Below are positions 27,544 through 36,906 of a DNA stretch of 64,000 nucleotides, one piece after another. The DNA is from Fructobacillus cardui (GTDB lineage Bacteria; Bacillota; Bacilli; Lactobacillales; Lactobacillaceae). Every line of letters starts with the position of its first letter. Positions within the stretch are counted from its first letter, which is position 1. The stretch lies in the NCBI RefSeq assembly GCF_023218935.1, contig NZ_JAJIAL010000005.1. One strand, 5' to 3'. The translations under genes were made by a program, and so were the position numbers. A model generated the notes under the pieces. It made no database searches. It saw only the letters and a program-made list of their open reading frames with translations, and was not told where the DNA came from.

Positions 27544-27936
27544 TCATTTTGTCTGGGTCCTTTTCAAGGCGGCATTGATTCGGTCCACCTGCGTTTGCTG
27601 GTCAACCTTGATAATCAACCAGATCACCAAGTAGGCGGTCACAAAAATCAACCAAAAGTTCAGGTTTAAGATGCCATGGAAGACACCCGCCAACCGATCC
27701 GTAAGGACGACCAAGGCAAAGGTCCCCAACATATGAATGATAATGGCCGCCAAATAAAATAGGCGGTCAATGGTAAAAATCAAAGTTAATAGGCCAATCG
27801 CAGCACTCATCAGCAAGACGCCAACGATATCCTTTGTTGTGATTTCAATTGTCTGGACAGAAACCAGCAGGGCCAGTAAGTAGGTTAACGAACCATATTC
27901 CATACCACGAATTATTTTTAAGAATATTTTCTTCAT
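27544..27936 (-). CDS. DUF3021 family membrane protein
   Basis: A 130-residue protein with four predicted membrane helices (around residues 12-30, 38-56, 65-88 and 95-115) and a polar C-terminus. This small membrane family is found almost always just after a LytTR gene, as here (8-base gap), and is thought to act with that regulator; the mechanism is not known to me. Confidence 0.8.
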   Translation of the reverse strand: MKKIFLKIIRGMEYGSLTYLLALLVSVQTIEITTKDIVGVLLMSAAIGLLTLIFTIDRLFYLAAIIIHMLGTFALVVLTDRLAGVFHGILNLNFWLIFVTAYLVIWLIIKVDQQTQVDRINAALKRTQTK

Positions 27937-27944
27937 TTTGTCTC

Positions 27945-28559
27945 CTATAAGCCTAAGTGGGCCATCAGGGCCTTCACGTAAGGCCGGCTGACTAATGCCT
28001 GATTGCCACCAGCCAATTCCGCCGTCGTATTCCCAGAAAAGCTGTTTGACAGCGATTGCAAGTGGTCGAGGTTAATCACGGCGTGCTTGGAAATTTGAAC
28101 AAAGTTCGCCTGACCCAACCGGTCAACAAAATGTCCTAACCGCTCCTTCGCCAAAACCTGCCGGTTTGTAGTCGTAATCACGAGCTGACCGGCTTCCACA
28201 TCAATCAAAATCAGGTCAGCGACCTTCAACAAAATAATTTCATCGGCCGTTTTGACCGAGAGAATACCGGATTGAGCGGTCGTTGCCTGTTTGGCAGAAG
28301 GCGCCGAGTGGTCACCACTCTCATCCGAGTTTGAATTTGCTGGCTGGGCCGTGCGCTCCTGTGAATCCGCCAACAGGGATTGGTCAGCCATTACGACAGA
28401 CGATTTTAGCGATGCGTCTGAATTAGCTGCTTCTCTCGATTGGTAGCGCCGCAAATAAGCCAACAAGTTGGTCACCTCTTGGGTAGTTTCTACCGCTTCT
28501 ACCGTGACCTCCACCTGGTCAGTTTTCATTTGCTGATTTTTTCGAAAATGAACTTCCAC
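27945..28559 (-). CDS. LytTR-domain regulator with a low-complexity insert
   Basis: A DNA-binding protein of the stand-alone LytTR type, 204 residues from the GTG at 28559, which has GGAG 7 bases ahead. The LytTR domain is C-terminal (about 100-204; KTADEIILLKVADLILIDVE, the recognition part VQISKHAVINLDHL). Relatives are about 150 residues. Here a Ser/Ala/Asp/Gln-rich stretch (about 41-98) is inserted between the N-terminal strand and the domain. It probably controls the ABC operon it belongs to. Confidence 0.83.
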   Translation of the reverse strand: MEVHFRKNQQMKTDQVEVTVEAVETTQEVTNLLAYLRRYQSREAANSDASLKSSVVMADQSLLADSQERTAQPANSNSDESGDHSAPSAKQATTAQSGILSVKTADEIILLKVADLILIDVEAGQLVITTTNRQVLAKERLGHFVDRLGQANFVQISKHAVINLDHLQSLSNSFSGNTTAELAGGNQALVSRPYVKALMAHLGL

Positions 28560-28582
28560 TAAGCTTCTCCAACAAATTTTAT

Positions 28583-29446
28583 TTAGTCTTCGCCCGACTT
28601 CCAACCGTCGTGCAGAGCCTGTGCCAGTAATAAGAGACAACCGATTCCTATTAATCCTAACACAACTAGGTTGCTTTCCAGCCCCGTCAACAAGTGCCCC
28701 CATTGGGCCCGAATACCCATTTCTTGGTCAAAGCTCTTGATGACCGTGCTCTGTCCGGCAAAAGAGGATGAAATTGTCTTGTTCATCAGTACCTGGCGAA
28801 AAAGCGTCGCCACATAGAAGCTCGGGGTCCCCTTCATCAATGTCTGGGCAAAATCAGGTAAGGAGCCGATTGGAATATAACCACCAACCAAAAAGCCACT
28901 GGCGGTCCCGACAATCGTTGCCACCTTTGACAAATTATCGACCGTTTCAATTCGGTTCAGAATCAAGGCATTCATAATCGTCGATAGAACAGCGCTTAAC
29001 AGCATGACCCAAACGAGGCCCACCAAGCTTTCCACCGTCAAACTCAGACCATCTACCATCATAAAGTAAACCGCCATCACTGCAAATACTGCTACCTGCA
29101 TCAAGAAGCCCACAACCGCTGCACTCAAAAGATAGGCAGCACGACGGACAATTGGCTTTGTATCCGTCAAGAAGAGGTCCGCACTGACATGAGTCTCCTT
29201 GTCCTTCACCAGCTGTGAGAGGGCCATCAGCGTTGTTGTGACCCCAGTAATAGTCAAAGTCCCACCAATCAACCAGGTATCAAGGAGCTGATTTTTATGG
29301 GGAATACCGGTCCAATCCGAACTAATCCCCTTCTTCAGGAAAACAATGTAAAGAATAAAGGAAATCAGAGCGCCCATCAAGGACATCACCACACCACTGC
29401 GGTTACGGAAATACAATAATTGGTTTCGTTTCATTAAGGCAAACAT
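28583..29446 (-). CDS. ABC-2 type transporter permease
   Basis: A 287-residue membrane protein with six predicted helices and a hydrophilic loop between helices 1 and 2, as in ABC-2 exporters of drugs or peptides. Its ATG overlaps the stop of the ATPase gene by one base, so they form one transporter. The next gene, LytTR, starts 24 bases after the stop. The cargo is unknown. Confidence 0.85.
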   Translation of the reverse strand: MFALMKRNQLLYFRNRSGVVMSLMGALISFILYIVFLKKGISSDWTGIPHKNQLLDTWLIGGTLTITGVTTTLMALSQLVKDKETHVSADLFLTDTKPIVRRAAYLLSAAVVGFLMQVAVFAVMAVYFMMVDGLSLTVESLVGLVWVMLLSAVLSTIMNALILNRIETVDNLSKVATIVGTASGFLVGGYIPIGSLPDFAQTLMKGTPSFYVATLFRQVLMNKTISSSFAGQSTVIKSFDQEMGIRAQWGHLLTGLESNLVVLGLIGIGCLLLLAQALHDGWKSGED

Positions 29447-30309
29447 TAGCGCACCTCCTGCCCGGTTAAAGCAATAAAGGCATCGTCCATTGTGCCTTGT
29501 AAGTATTCAAAATCAGTCACGACGTCTTTATTTTGACTCAGCAAGGCAATCACTTCGCTAGCCGTTAGTCCCCTGATTAGCAACTGGCCCTCGCCCTGGT
29601 TGCTCTCAAAGTCATAGCCCTGGCTCAACAACCGTTCTGCTCCATCAGCCTGGACCTCCAAGCGCAATTGACTCGGCGCATAATGATGTTTAATTTCCTT
29701 TGAAGACCCACTGGCAATCACCTGGCCGTGATCGATGATATAAACTTGATCAGCCTGGTCCGTTTCATCCAAGTAATGTGTCGTCAAAACAATCGTGAGC
29801 TGGTCTTTCTGCAGGTCCGCTAACAAGTGCCAAATTGCCCGCCTTGTCTGGATATCCAAACCGGTCGTCGGTTCATCTAAGAAAAGAATATCCGGCTTGT
29901 TCAGCAATGCCCTGGCAATATCAACCCGTCGTTTTTGACCACCGGATAATGTCCCGTAACGTTGATCAGCAAAGGACGTTAGTCCTAAATCGTGGATTAA
30001 TATTTCTATTCGATCTGTGGGAACTTCCTTGTACTGGGCAGCCCGAATTGCCAGGTTTTCATGAACAGTTAATTCCCCGTCTAGGACACTGTTCTGAAAG
30101 GCCACGCCGATCTTAGTTTTTTCTGCATAAACGACTTCCCCACCGGCTGCTTGATCCCAACCCGTCAGCATTCGCATCGTGGTTGATTTACCCGCCCCGT
30201 TTGGTCCGAGCAACGCCGTTAAGGAACCCTTTTGTATTGATAAATTAATTTGCTTAACAGCCTCAAAGCTGCCATAGCGTTGACTCAAGTTAATCGCTTT
30301 TAAAATCAT
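29446..30309 (-). CDS. ABC-2 transporter ATP-binding protein
   Basis: A 287-residue ATPase from the ATG at 30309, set by a GGAGGAGA site; the frame to 30342 is less likely. Walker A GPNGAGKST near 37, signature LSGGQKRRVDIA near 133, Walker B ILFLDEPTTGLD. The long C-terminal part (about 215-287) is typical of the drug/antibiotic DrrA-like group. It starts the four-gene operon ATPase-permease-LytTR-DUF3021. Confidence 0.92.
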   Translation of the reverse strand: MILKAINLSQRYGSFEAVKQINLSIQKGSLTALLGPNGAGKSTTMRMLTGWDQAAGGEVVYAEKTKIGVAFQNSVLDGELTVHENLAIRAAQYKEVPTDRIEILIHDLGLTSFADQRYGTLSGGQKRRVDIARALLNKPDILFLDEPTTGLDIQTRRAIWHLLADLQKDQLTIVLTTHYLDETDQADQVYIIDHGQVIASGSSKEIKHHYAPSQLRLEVQADGAERLLSQGYDFESNQGEGQLLIRGLTASEVIALLSQNKDVVTDFEYLQGTMDDAFIALTGQEVR

Positions 30310-30549
30310 TCGTCTCTCCTCCAACGTCTTTATTCTAACCATATCTTAGTTTGCTGTCTCGCAATCCTCGCTAAGCGGTTCACTTTTGACCTTAAGCGGT
30401 TAATAAATCAGTAGTGTTGACTGATTTACCACTGTATTTTGAATATTTTTCGAATTAATTCTAATATATATCAGCATATTCCATATTATCCGCATTTTTG
30501 TAAAAAACCTATGTATAATAGGTTGAAATAGAGGAAAAGGGATCCATAA

Positions 30550-31774
30550 ATGTCCAAAAACACCATTGCAATCGTCGGAGCAGGATTATCTGGCGTTTAC
30601 ATTGCTAAGCGGTTAGCCCGCAAACTCCGCAGAACTGATCACCAAGTTCTGCTTTTTAATGATGGCAGCAACACGATGACCTTACAAAGCGTCTTACCAC
30701 AAATCACTGTTAATACTGTTCCCGTTGAGAGCGCCCGTTACGGCCTCTACCAGCTTTTTAAAAACGACAAAAACGTCACCTTCATCAACCAACGAGTTGA
30801 CGACATCAACTTTAACAAACGCATCTTGATGACTAAGAAAAACGATTACCACTATGACTATCTAATTTTAGCAACGGGTAGTATCGGTTCTGATTTTGGT
30901 ATTCCCGGTGTGGCTGAACACGCCACATTATTTAATTCATTTGATGGGGCATTAGCGGTTCGAGCTGATTTAGAGGAATTTTTGGAACAGCAAAAAAACA
31001 ATCCTGAGCAAAGCTTAAATATTACAGTTGTTGGTGGTGGTCCGAGCGGGGTCGAACTAATGGCCGAACTAGCAAACTTTAAAAAACCATCACCAAATTG
31101 ATCCGGAACGCATTACACTAACCTTGGTTAATGCTAGTCAAGTTCTCTTGCCAGCCTTAACAGAGCCTGAATTAAGTCAAAAGGCAAAAGATTTTTTGAC
31201 GAGACGAGGTGTTGAAGTCTTGAATGATACGCGGGTACTGGGGATGACCAAGCACCGACTAACTCTGCTAGACGGACAGCAACTATTAACCGATAAGGTC
31301 TACTGGGCAACCGGCTTACAAGTTGAACCAATTTCTAATCGTTGGGGAATTGCCATCAACGATCATGGCCAGCTAACCGTCGATAAGCACTTCCGTGTCC
31401 TCACCGAAGAGGGTGTGCCACTCTCAAACGTTTTTGCGGCTGGTAACATTGCCGCCCTTACTCAAAACAATCAGGAAGGGCTACCCCAATTAGCGCTAGC
31501 GGCCGAATATGCTGGTAATATCATTATCAACAGACTGATTTACCAATTAGGACTAGCTAAGGATCACGGACAAAGTGCTAAAGAGCAAAAAAATCCAGGT
31601 TATTTTGTTTCCCTTGGTAAGAACTATGGCCTCTCAAACGCCTATGGTCGCAATGGTTCTGCGGGACTAGTTGCTCGCTGGGCAAAGCATGCCATTAACC
31701 TATCCTTTTTCGCTGGAATTGGATCTGCTTACGGTTTCTTCCGTTACTTCCGCTATGGTCGTCCAAAGCGATAA
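30550..31774 (+). pseudogene. NADH dehydrogenase-like flavoprotein, one frameshift
   Basis: A type II NADH dehydrogenase-like FAD/NAD oxidoreductase of about 405 codons. The FAD fold (VGAGLSGVYIAKRL) and the NAD fold (VVGGGPSGVELMAELA) are both present, and AAGNIAAL marks the second FAD contact. After LANFKK (about 31080-31092) an extra base, most simply one C after the A run, throws the frame into TGA at 31099; the next phase continues HQIDPERITLTLVNAS to 31774. A TATAAT (30514-30519) and GAGGAAAAGGG lie upstream. If it is transcribed, only the first half could be made. Confidence 0.83.
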
Positions 31775-31803
31775 TCATTGGGTGATAGACAAATTTAACA
31801 ACA

Positions 31804-31824
31804 CAAAAGATGCAAAGCATTTCG
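31804..31824 (+). terminator. Left arm of a terminator split by the IS
   Basis: GATGCAAAGCATTTC (about 31809-31823) pairs with GAAATGTTTTGCACC at 33316-33330 (14 of 15 positions, one G-U, one mismatch), and the right arm is followed by TTTTTT. Without the IS these would be a terminator for the NADH dehydrogenase-like gene. Confidence 0.7.
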
Positions 31825-33315
31825 TGATATGAACCCCGAAATTTGGACAACCAAATTTCGGGGTTTTACTATGTCCCAATTATCAAAAGAAGACAAAATT
31901 AATATTTATTATCTTTAGAAGAACCAGCATTATAGTTCAAGACAAATTGCTAAAAACGACAACCTTAGTTTTAGCAATATCGAGTACTTAATTGCTTTAA
32001 TTGATAAAAATGGTTTATCTGTTTTAAATCGTCCTCATCGGTCATACTCAAATGATTTGAAACTTGAAATTATACGGAAGGTCCTTTATTCTAATCAATC
32101 AATACGGTCTATCTCACTTGAATTTGCTCTACCAAGTAATGGACTTCTTTACAACTGGCTTCGATCTTTCCATGAAAACAGTTATACTATCGTTACTAAG
32201 AAAAAAGGACGAAAGCCAAATGATCGATTAGGAGAAAGAACTGCTCGAAGCGGAAAATCGCAAGCTCAAGAAAGAAAACCAAGCCTTACAAGAGAAGAAC
32301 TTGAGGCTGCGTATCATCAACAAATATACAAAAAAATTAGATGCCTTAGTGGACGAACGAATCGAACGCGAAAAACAAGACATGCCGAAGAAATCACCCA
32401 AGCGGTAACCCAACTAAGGCGAGAACTGAAAATACCCCTCACATTCATCTTGAATACCATTAACGGTAATCCGGATTTACCACACCTGTCTCGTAGCGAT
32501 TACTACTACACCTTGAAAAAAGTTGGCAAGGACGTTAAGAATGAAAAGCTCATGAACCGAAATTCGTGAGTTATTTGAGGAACATCATGCTCGCTATGGT
32601 TATCGTCGCATCACACTAAAGTTAAAGCGTGAAGGTATGATTGTGAACCATAAGAGGGTCAAAAGACTCATGACAATCATGGGCTTAGTGGCTTTGCACA
32701 ATCGTAAACACGCAAAATATAGTAGTTACCAGGGTACGATTGGCGTGATTAAAGAGAATAAGATCAAACAGTCGTTTCACTCAAAACGCCCTGACCAAAA
32801 GTGGTATGCCAATATTACTGAATTTAAATTAAATGGTCAAAAGACTTGTTTGTCCGCCTTACTGGACGGTTGTACACGAGAAGTCGTTTCTTATGAAGTG
32901 TCCAGGCATCCAAATTTAGCCCAAACAATTAGTATGATGGAAAAGGCTGTGACACGCTATCCGAGCGCTGCTAAGCTAACCTTTCACACTGATCAAGGTT
33001 TGGCAATATCAAAATCGTTACTCCCAACAGTGGCTGTCGAGCCATGATATGAGTCAGTCCATGTCACGCAAAGAAAAGTCAACAGATAATGGCTTGATTG
33101 AGAGTTTCTTCAACACGTTGAACCGAGAAATGTTTTTTGAGTTTCAACAAAACTTTCAATCACTTACCTAACTCAGTCAAGCCATCAAAGAATGTATTCA
33201 CTATTACAATACAAAACGAATTAAGAGCAAATTAAAAGGACTGACACCGATTGAATATCGGGTGTCAGTCCTCAAGACCACTCAATGACATGTTTTAATT
33301 TTGGGGTTCATATCA
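31825..33315 (+). mobile_element. Decayed IS3-family insertion sequence
   Basis: 1,491 bases ending in TGATATGAACCCC...GGGGTTCATATCA inverted repeats with TG...CA tips, usual for IS3. An outward-blocking hairpin (31832-31866) lies at the left end. The orfA frame starts at 31871 but has TAG at 31916-31918 and a frameshift near 32230. The orfB frame has shifts near 32553 and 32998 and a TAA near 33169. In the DDE region the first aspartate of the usual TDITEF reads ANITEF (Asp to Asn); the HTDQG and TDNGLIESFF parts remain. So it is catalytically dead by several routes. No clear target duplication is seen. Confidence 0.87.
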
Positions 33316-33356
33316 GAAATGTTTTGCACCTTTTTTAGTTTAAAAACAAAGTTGAT

Positions 33357-33396
33357 AAAAAAAGCTCGAAACCAATTAAGGTTTCGAGCTTTTTGC
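33357..33396 (-). terminator. Terminator of the rplQ end of the ribosomal cluster
   Basis: Stem AAAAAGCTCGAAACC / GGTTTCGAGCTTTTT with a 6-base loop after the rplQ stop. Confidence 0.88.
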
Positions 33397-33407
33397 TTAT
33401 CGAGCAA

Positions 33408-33791
33408 TTAGTCAACTAACTCCAAGATAACCATTTGTGCAGCGTCGCCACGACGTTGAACAGTCTTTAAGATGCGAGTGTAACCACCATTACGTTCTGC
33501 AAAACGTGGTGCCACTTCTTCAAACAACTTTTGCAAAGCAGTTTGTACGCGAATGTTGTCGCCATCTTCCTTGACATCAGCAACTTCGTTACGCACGAAC
33601 TTAGCGGCCTTACGACGGGCTGCCAAATCAGCGTGCTTACCGAGCGTGATCATCTTGTCAGCAGTCTTGCGAACTTCCTTGGCGCGAGCTTCAGTAGTTT
33701 GAATCCGACCATTGATCAACAAGTCAGTTGTCAAGTCACGCAACATTGCCTTACGTTGTGATGAAGTACGGCCTAGCTTACGGTATGACAT
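33408..33791 (-). CDS. rplQ: 50S ribosomal protein L17
   Basis: L17 lines the exit-tunnel side of the 50S subunit. The 127-residue product has the typical MSYRKLGRTSSQRKAMLRDLTTDL start and a short form of the C-terminus (VILELVD). It is the last gene of the alpha operon and starts 36 bases after rpoA. In most relatives ecfA1 follows directly; here a 6-kb insert comes first. Confidence 0.97.
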   Translation of the reverse strand: MSYRKLGRTSSQRKAMLRDLTTDLLINGRIQTTEARAKEVRKTADKMITLGKHADLAARRKAAKFVRNEVADVKEDGDNIRVQTALQKLFEEVAPRFAERNGGYTRILKTVQRRGDAAQMVILELVD

Positions 33792-33827
33792 CGGTTAATC
33801 CTCCTTTTTCTAAACTTTTGATGAATA

Positions 33828-34772
33828 TTAATCTTCTTGACGGAAGCCTAAGCCCATTTCGGTCAACTTCTCTTGAATTTCGTCTAATGACTTACGTCCT
33901 AAGTTACGGACCTTCATCATGTCGGCTTCTGAGCGATCAGTCAACTCTTCAATCGTGTTGATTCCTGCTCGCTTCAAGCAGTTGTATGAACGAACGGACA
34001 AGTCCAAATCTTCGATTGGAGCGGCATCAGCTGCAGTACTTGTAGCCTTTTCCGTTTCAACCATGACTTTAGTCTCTTGGGCAACAGGGGAAATATCCGT
34101 GAACAAGTTCAAGTGTTCTGTTAGAATCTTTGAACCAAGACTCAAAGCATCGCTTGGCTTGATTGAACCGTTAGTCCAAACTTCCATGGTCAGCTTATCG
34201 TAATCGTCGCGAGAACCAACACGCTTGTTTTCAACGTGGTAGTTAACTCGTTCGATTGGTGTATAAATCGAATCAACCGTTAAAACACCGATTGGCATTT
34301 CATCACGTAATTGCTTGTTTTCTTCAGCTGAAGAATAACCCCGACCCTTTACAGCCGTAACGGTCATGTGTAATGACTTTCCAGCTGCCAAAGTTGCAAT
34401 ATGCAAATCTGGGTTCAAGACTTCAATGTCAGCTGATCCTGTCAAATCAGCTGCAGTAACGTCCTTTGGTCCTTGAACATCAATTTCCAAAGCGTGCTCT
34501 TCAGCTGAGTCCGTAGAGAAAACAACTTTTTTCAAGTTCAAAATCAACTGGGTCACGTCTTCTACGACACCATCAACGGTTGAGAATTCGTGGACCACAC
34601 CGTCGATTTGGACTGTGTTGACCGCTACGCCAGGAAGCGATGATAGCAAGACACGACGAAGGGAGTTACCCAAAGTCGTACCATAGCCACGCTCCAGAGG
34701 TTCCACGATGAACTTACCGTAGTTGGCATCCTCTTCGATGTTATGAATATCTGGCTTTTCAAATTCAATCAT
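33828..34772 (-). CDS. rpoA: RNA polymerase alpha subunit
   Basis: Alpha assembles polymerase and its C-terminal domain contacts UP elements and activators. 314 residues: N-terminal domain with LERGYGTTLGNSLRRVLLSS, a linker rich in Ala/Thr/Glu (about 225-245), then the C-terminal domain with LSVRSYNCLKRAGI and LGRKSLDEI. It lies between rpsK and rplQ, the usual alpha-operon order. Confidence 0.98.
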   Translation of the reverse strand: MIEFEKPDIHNIEEDANYGKFIVEPLERGYGTTLGNSLRRVLLSSLPGVAVNTVQIDGVVHEFSTVDGVVEDVTQLILNLKKVVFSTDSAEEHALEIDVQGPKDVTAADLTGSADIEVLNPDLHIATLAAGKSLHMTVTAVKGRGYSSAEENKQLRDEMPIGVLTVDSIYTPIERVNYHVENKRVGSRDDYDKLTMEVWTNGSIKPSDALSLGSKILTEHLNLFTDISPVAQETKVMVETEKATSTAADAAPIEDLDLSVRSYNCLKRAGINTIEELTDRSEADMMKVRNLGRKSLDEIQEKLTEMGLGFRQED

Positions 34773-34818
34773 CTGTTAACTCTAACCCCCTCTTTCAAAG
34801 CAAGCGCAATGAAATTAA

Positions 34819-35205
34819 TTAAACACGACGACGCTTTGGTGGGCGTGATCCGTTATGGGGAACTGGGGTAACATCCTTGATTGACGTTACTTCAAGACCA
34901 GCTGCGGCCAATGCACGAATTGCTGATTCACGACCGGAACCAGGGCCCTTAACCGTAACAGCAACAGTGCGCATGTTAACTTCCAATGCGGACTTAGCAG
35001 CTGCTTCCGCTGCTTGTTGAGCAGCGAATGGTGTTGACTTACGTGATCCCTTGAATCCAAGGGCACCAGCTGATGACCAGGCAACAGCGTTACCTTGGGC
35101 ATCGGTAATCATGACGATAGTGTTATTGAAAGTTGCGTGGATATGTGCCACACCAGATTCAATGTTCTTTTTCACACGACGCTTGCGTGTAGTACGAACT
35201 GCCAT
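34819..35205 (-). CDS. rpsK: 30S ribosomal protein S11
   Basis: S11 is in the 30S platform near the mRNA exit. 128 residues with GVAHIHATFNNTIV and the conserved PHNGSRPPKRRRV tail. An AAAAGGAGG site precedes the ATG. A 176-base gap separates it from rpsM, unusually long for this operon. Confidence 0.98.
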   Translation of the reverse strand: MAVRTTRKRRVKKNIESGVAHIHATFNNTIVMITDAQGNAVAWSSAGALGFKGSRKSTPFAAQQAAEAAAKSALEVNMRTVAVTVKGPGSGRESAIRALAAAGLEVTSIKDVTPVPHNGSRPPKRRRV

Positions 35206-35381
35206 AATTTTTGCCTCCTTTTCAAATTCTTTATAATTTCTCGGGTTAGTGATGACTAACCAACATTACACAACTGTGGTTGTGATAATCATTTCTCACA
35301 AAAGTGAGGCTCTTTTAGAAAAGGACAGCAGTCTTGCGACAATATGCCGTTTTCTTGTTAAAGAGATTAGTAAAAAGTATT
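35206..35381 (-). promoter_or_regulatory. Structured gap between rpsM and rpsK
   Basis: Read on the minus strand the gap has a CTCAC-TTTT-GTGAG hairpin and a GGTTAG-TCATCA-CTAACC hairpin before the rpsK ribosome binding site. In related clusters these two genes are nearly touching. A TATAAA-type box near the end may be a promoter. Function is unproven. Confidence 0.4.
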
Positions 35382-35753
35382 TTACTTCTTCTTACCAGCA
35401 ATTGCCGTAGCTGGGCCTTTGCGAGTACGGGCGTTGTTCTTCGTGTGTTGTCCACGAACGGGCAATCCCTTACGGTGACGAATACCACGGTATGAGGCGA
35501 TTTCTTGCAATCCCTTGATATCAAGTGATACCTTACGACGCAAGTCACCTTCCAACTGCAAGTTCAAAGCAGCGATAGCTTCACGGATTTGATCTTCTTG
35601 ATCAACCGTCAAGTCGCGAACTCGAACGTCTTCAGAAACCTTAGCAGTAGCCAAGATCTTTTGGGCAGTTGTATTACCGATTCCGTAGATGTATGTTAAA
35701 CCAATGACAATTCGCTTGTCACGTGGCAAATCGATACCTTCAATACGAGCCAT
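35382..35753 (-). CDS. rpsM: 30S ribosomal protein S13
   Basis: S13 sits at the 30S head and contacts the P-site tRNA and the subunit bridge. 123 residues with IDLPRDKRIVIGLTYIYGIG, the SYRGIRHRKGLPVRGQ segment and a lysine-rich tail. AAAGGAGG lies ahead of the ATG. Confidence 0.98.
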   Translation of the reverse strand: MARIEGIDLPRDKRIVIGLTYIYGIGNTTAQKILATAKVSEDVRVRDLTVDQEDQIREAIAALNLQLEGDLRRKVSLDIKGLQEIASYRGIRHRKGLPVRGQHTKNNARTRKGPATAIAGKKK

Positions 35754-35831
35754 AACAATTTACCTCCTTTTAATATTTTGAAAGAACTTCTAAGTTCATT
35801 TTCAAGCGTTTTTTATCTTTGTAAGTAAAAA

Positions 35832-35951
35832 TTACTTACCTGCGCGTTGCTTGTGCTTAGGGTTAGCTGGGCAAATAATCATTGTCCGGCCGTTACGCTT
35901 AATCACACGGCAAGATTCGCACATTTTTTTAACTGATGGACGTACCTTCAT
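35832..35951 (-). CDS. rpmJ: 50S ribosomal protein L36
   Basis: A 39-residue protein, MKVRPSVKKMCESCRVIKRN followed by GRTMIICPANPKHKQRAGK. The zinc-binding pattern C-x2-C...C...H is complete (CESC, then IICPANPKH), so this is the zinc form of L36. It has an AGGAGG-like site and lies between infA and rpsM as usual. Confidence 0.95.
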   Translation of the reverse strand: MKVRPSVKKMCESCRVIKRNGRTMIICPANPKHKQRAGK

Positions 35952-36001
35952 AATCTATTCCTCCTATTCGGTTAACTGATTATAGACCGCCCCGCTGATT
36001 T

Positions 36002-36217
36002 TTAGCGGAAACGGTAAGTAATACGACCCTTTGTCAAGTCGTATGGTGACATTTCAACCGTGACACGGTCACCTGGCAAGATCCGAATATAATTCTTACG
36101 AATCTTCCCGGAAACGTGTGCTAAGATGACCGCACCATTTTCAAGTTCGACTTGAAACATTGCATTTGGCATCGTTTCTTTCACTTTGCCTTCAATTTCA
36201 ATGACATCGTTGGCCAC
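36002..36217 (-). CDS. infA: Translation initiation factor IF-1
   Basis: IF-1 binds the 30S A site during initiation. The 71-residue OB-fold protein has GKVKETMPNAMFQVELENG and SPYDLTKGRITYR. AGGAGG precedes the ATG. Order adk-infA-rpmJ-rpsM is standard; methionine aminopeptidase, often between adk and infA in Firmicutes, is absent. Confidence 0.97.
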   Translation of the reverse strand: MANDVIEIEGKVKETMPNAMFQVELENGAVILAHVSGKIRKNYIRILPGDRVTVEMSPYDLTKGRITYRFR

Positions 36218-36316
36218 GCAGATTACCTCCTATGTAACCATCATTCAACATAATCGATAAGGCGGTCAACCTTATTGATTATACCAGGATTCCCCTGAAT
36301 TATCAAGAAAAGCCTT

Positions 36317-36883
36317 TTAATCCAAGGCATTCAAGACCGATTTTACATCAGCGTAAATTCGATCTAATTCACCATTACCATCGATGGTGTGCAAGACACC
36401 ATGATTTTCATAGTAATCAACCAAAGGCAAGTTGGCCTTCTTGTTCACTTCCAAACGGTGTGCGATGACATCCTTTGTGTCATCGGCCCGTCCCCGGTTC
36501 ATTAACCGGTCAACCAAAACTTGGTCAGGAACTTCAAAATACAAGGTAGCCGAAACCTTGTCGTTCTTTTCGGCTAAGAATTGGTCCAAGAACTTGGCCT
36601 GTTCTTCATTACGTGGGTAGCCGTCAAGCATAAAGCCGTTTTCAACTACGTCAGGTTCTGATAGTCGATCAGCGACCATCGCATTTGTAATTTCATCAGG
36701 AACTAAGTTACCAGCATCCATGAAGGCTTTTGCTTTTTGTCCAAGCTCAGTTTCTTCTTTCATGTTGGCCCGGAAGATATCGCCAGTACTAATGTGAACC
36801 ATTGGGTAGTCAGCAATAATCTTCTCAGCTTGGGTTCCCTTACCTGCACCAGGTAGACCCAATAAAATTAGGTTTTTCGTCAT
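36317..36883 (-). CDS. adk: Adenylate kinase, short-lid form
   Basis: Adk converts AMP and ATP to two ADP. The P-loop GLPGAGKGTQ is at residues 8-17 and the NMP and catalytic Arg motifs (DGYPRNEEQA) near 87. At 188 residues it is the short type: the region after 120 lacks the extended, often zinc-binding lid of the 215-residue enzymes. It follows secY by 23 bases. Confidence 0.96.
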   Translation of the reverse strand: MTKNLILLGLPGAGKGTQAEKIIADYPMVHISTGDIFRANMKEETELGQKAKAFMDAGNLVPDEITNAMVADRLSEPDVVENGFMLDGYPRNEEQAKFLDQFLAEKNDKVSATLYFEVPDQVLVDRLMNRGRADDTKDVIAHRLEVNKKANLPLVDYYENHGVLHTIDGNGELDRIYADVKSVLNALD

Positions 36884-36906
36884 GATTGAACTCCTTTTAA
36901 ACCAGC

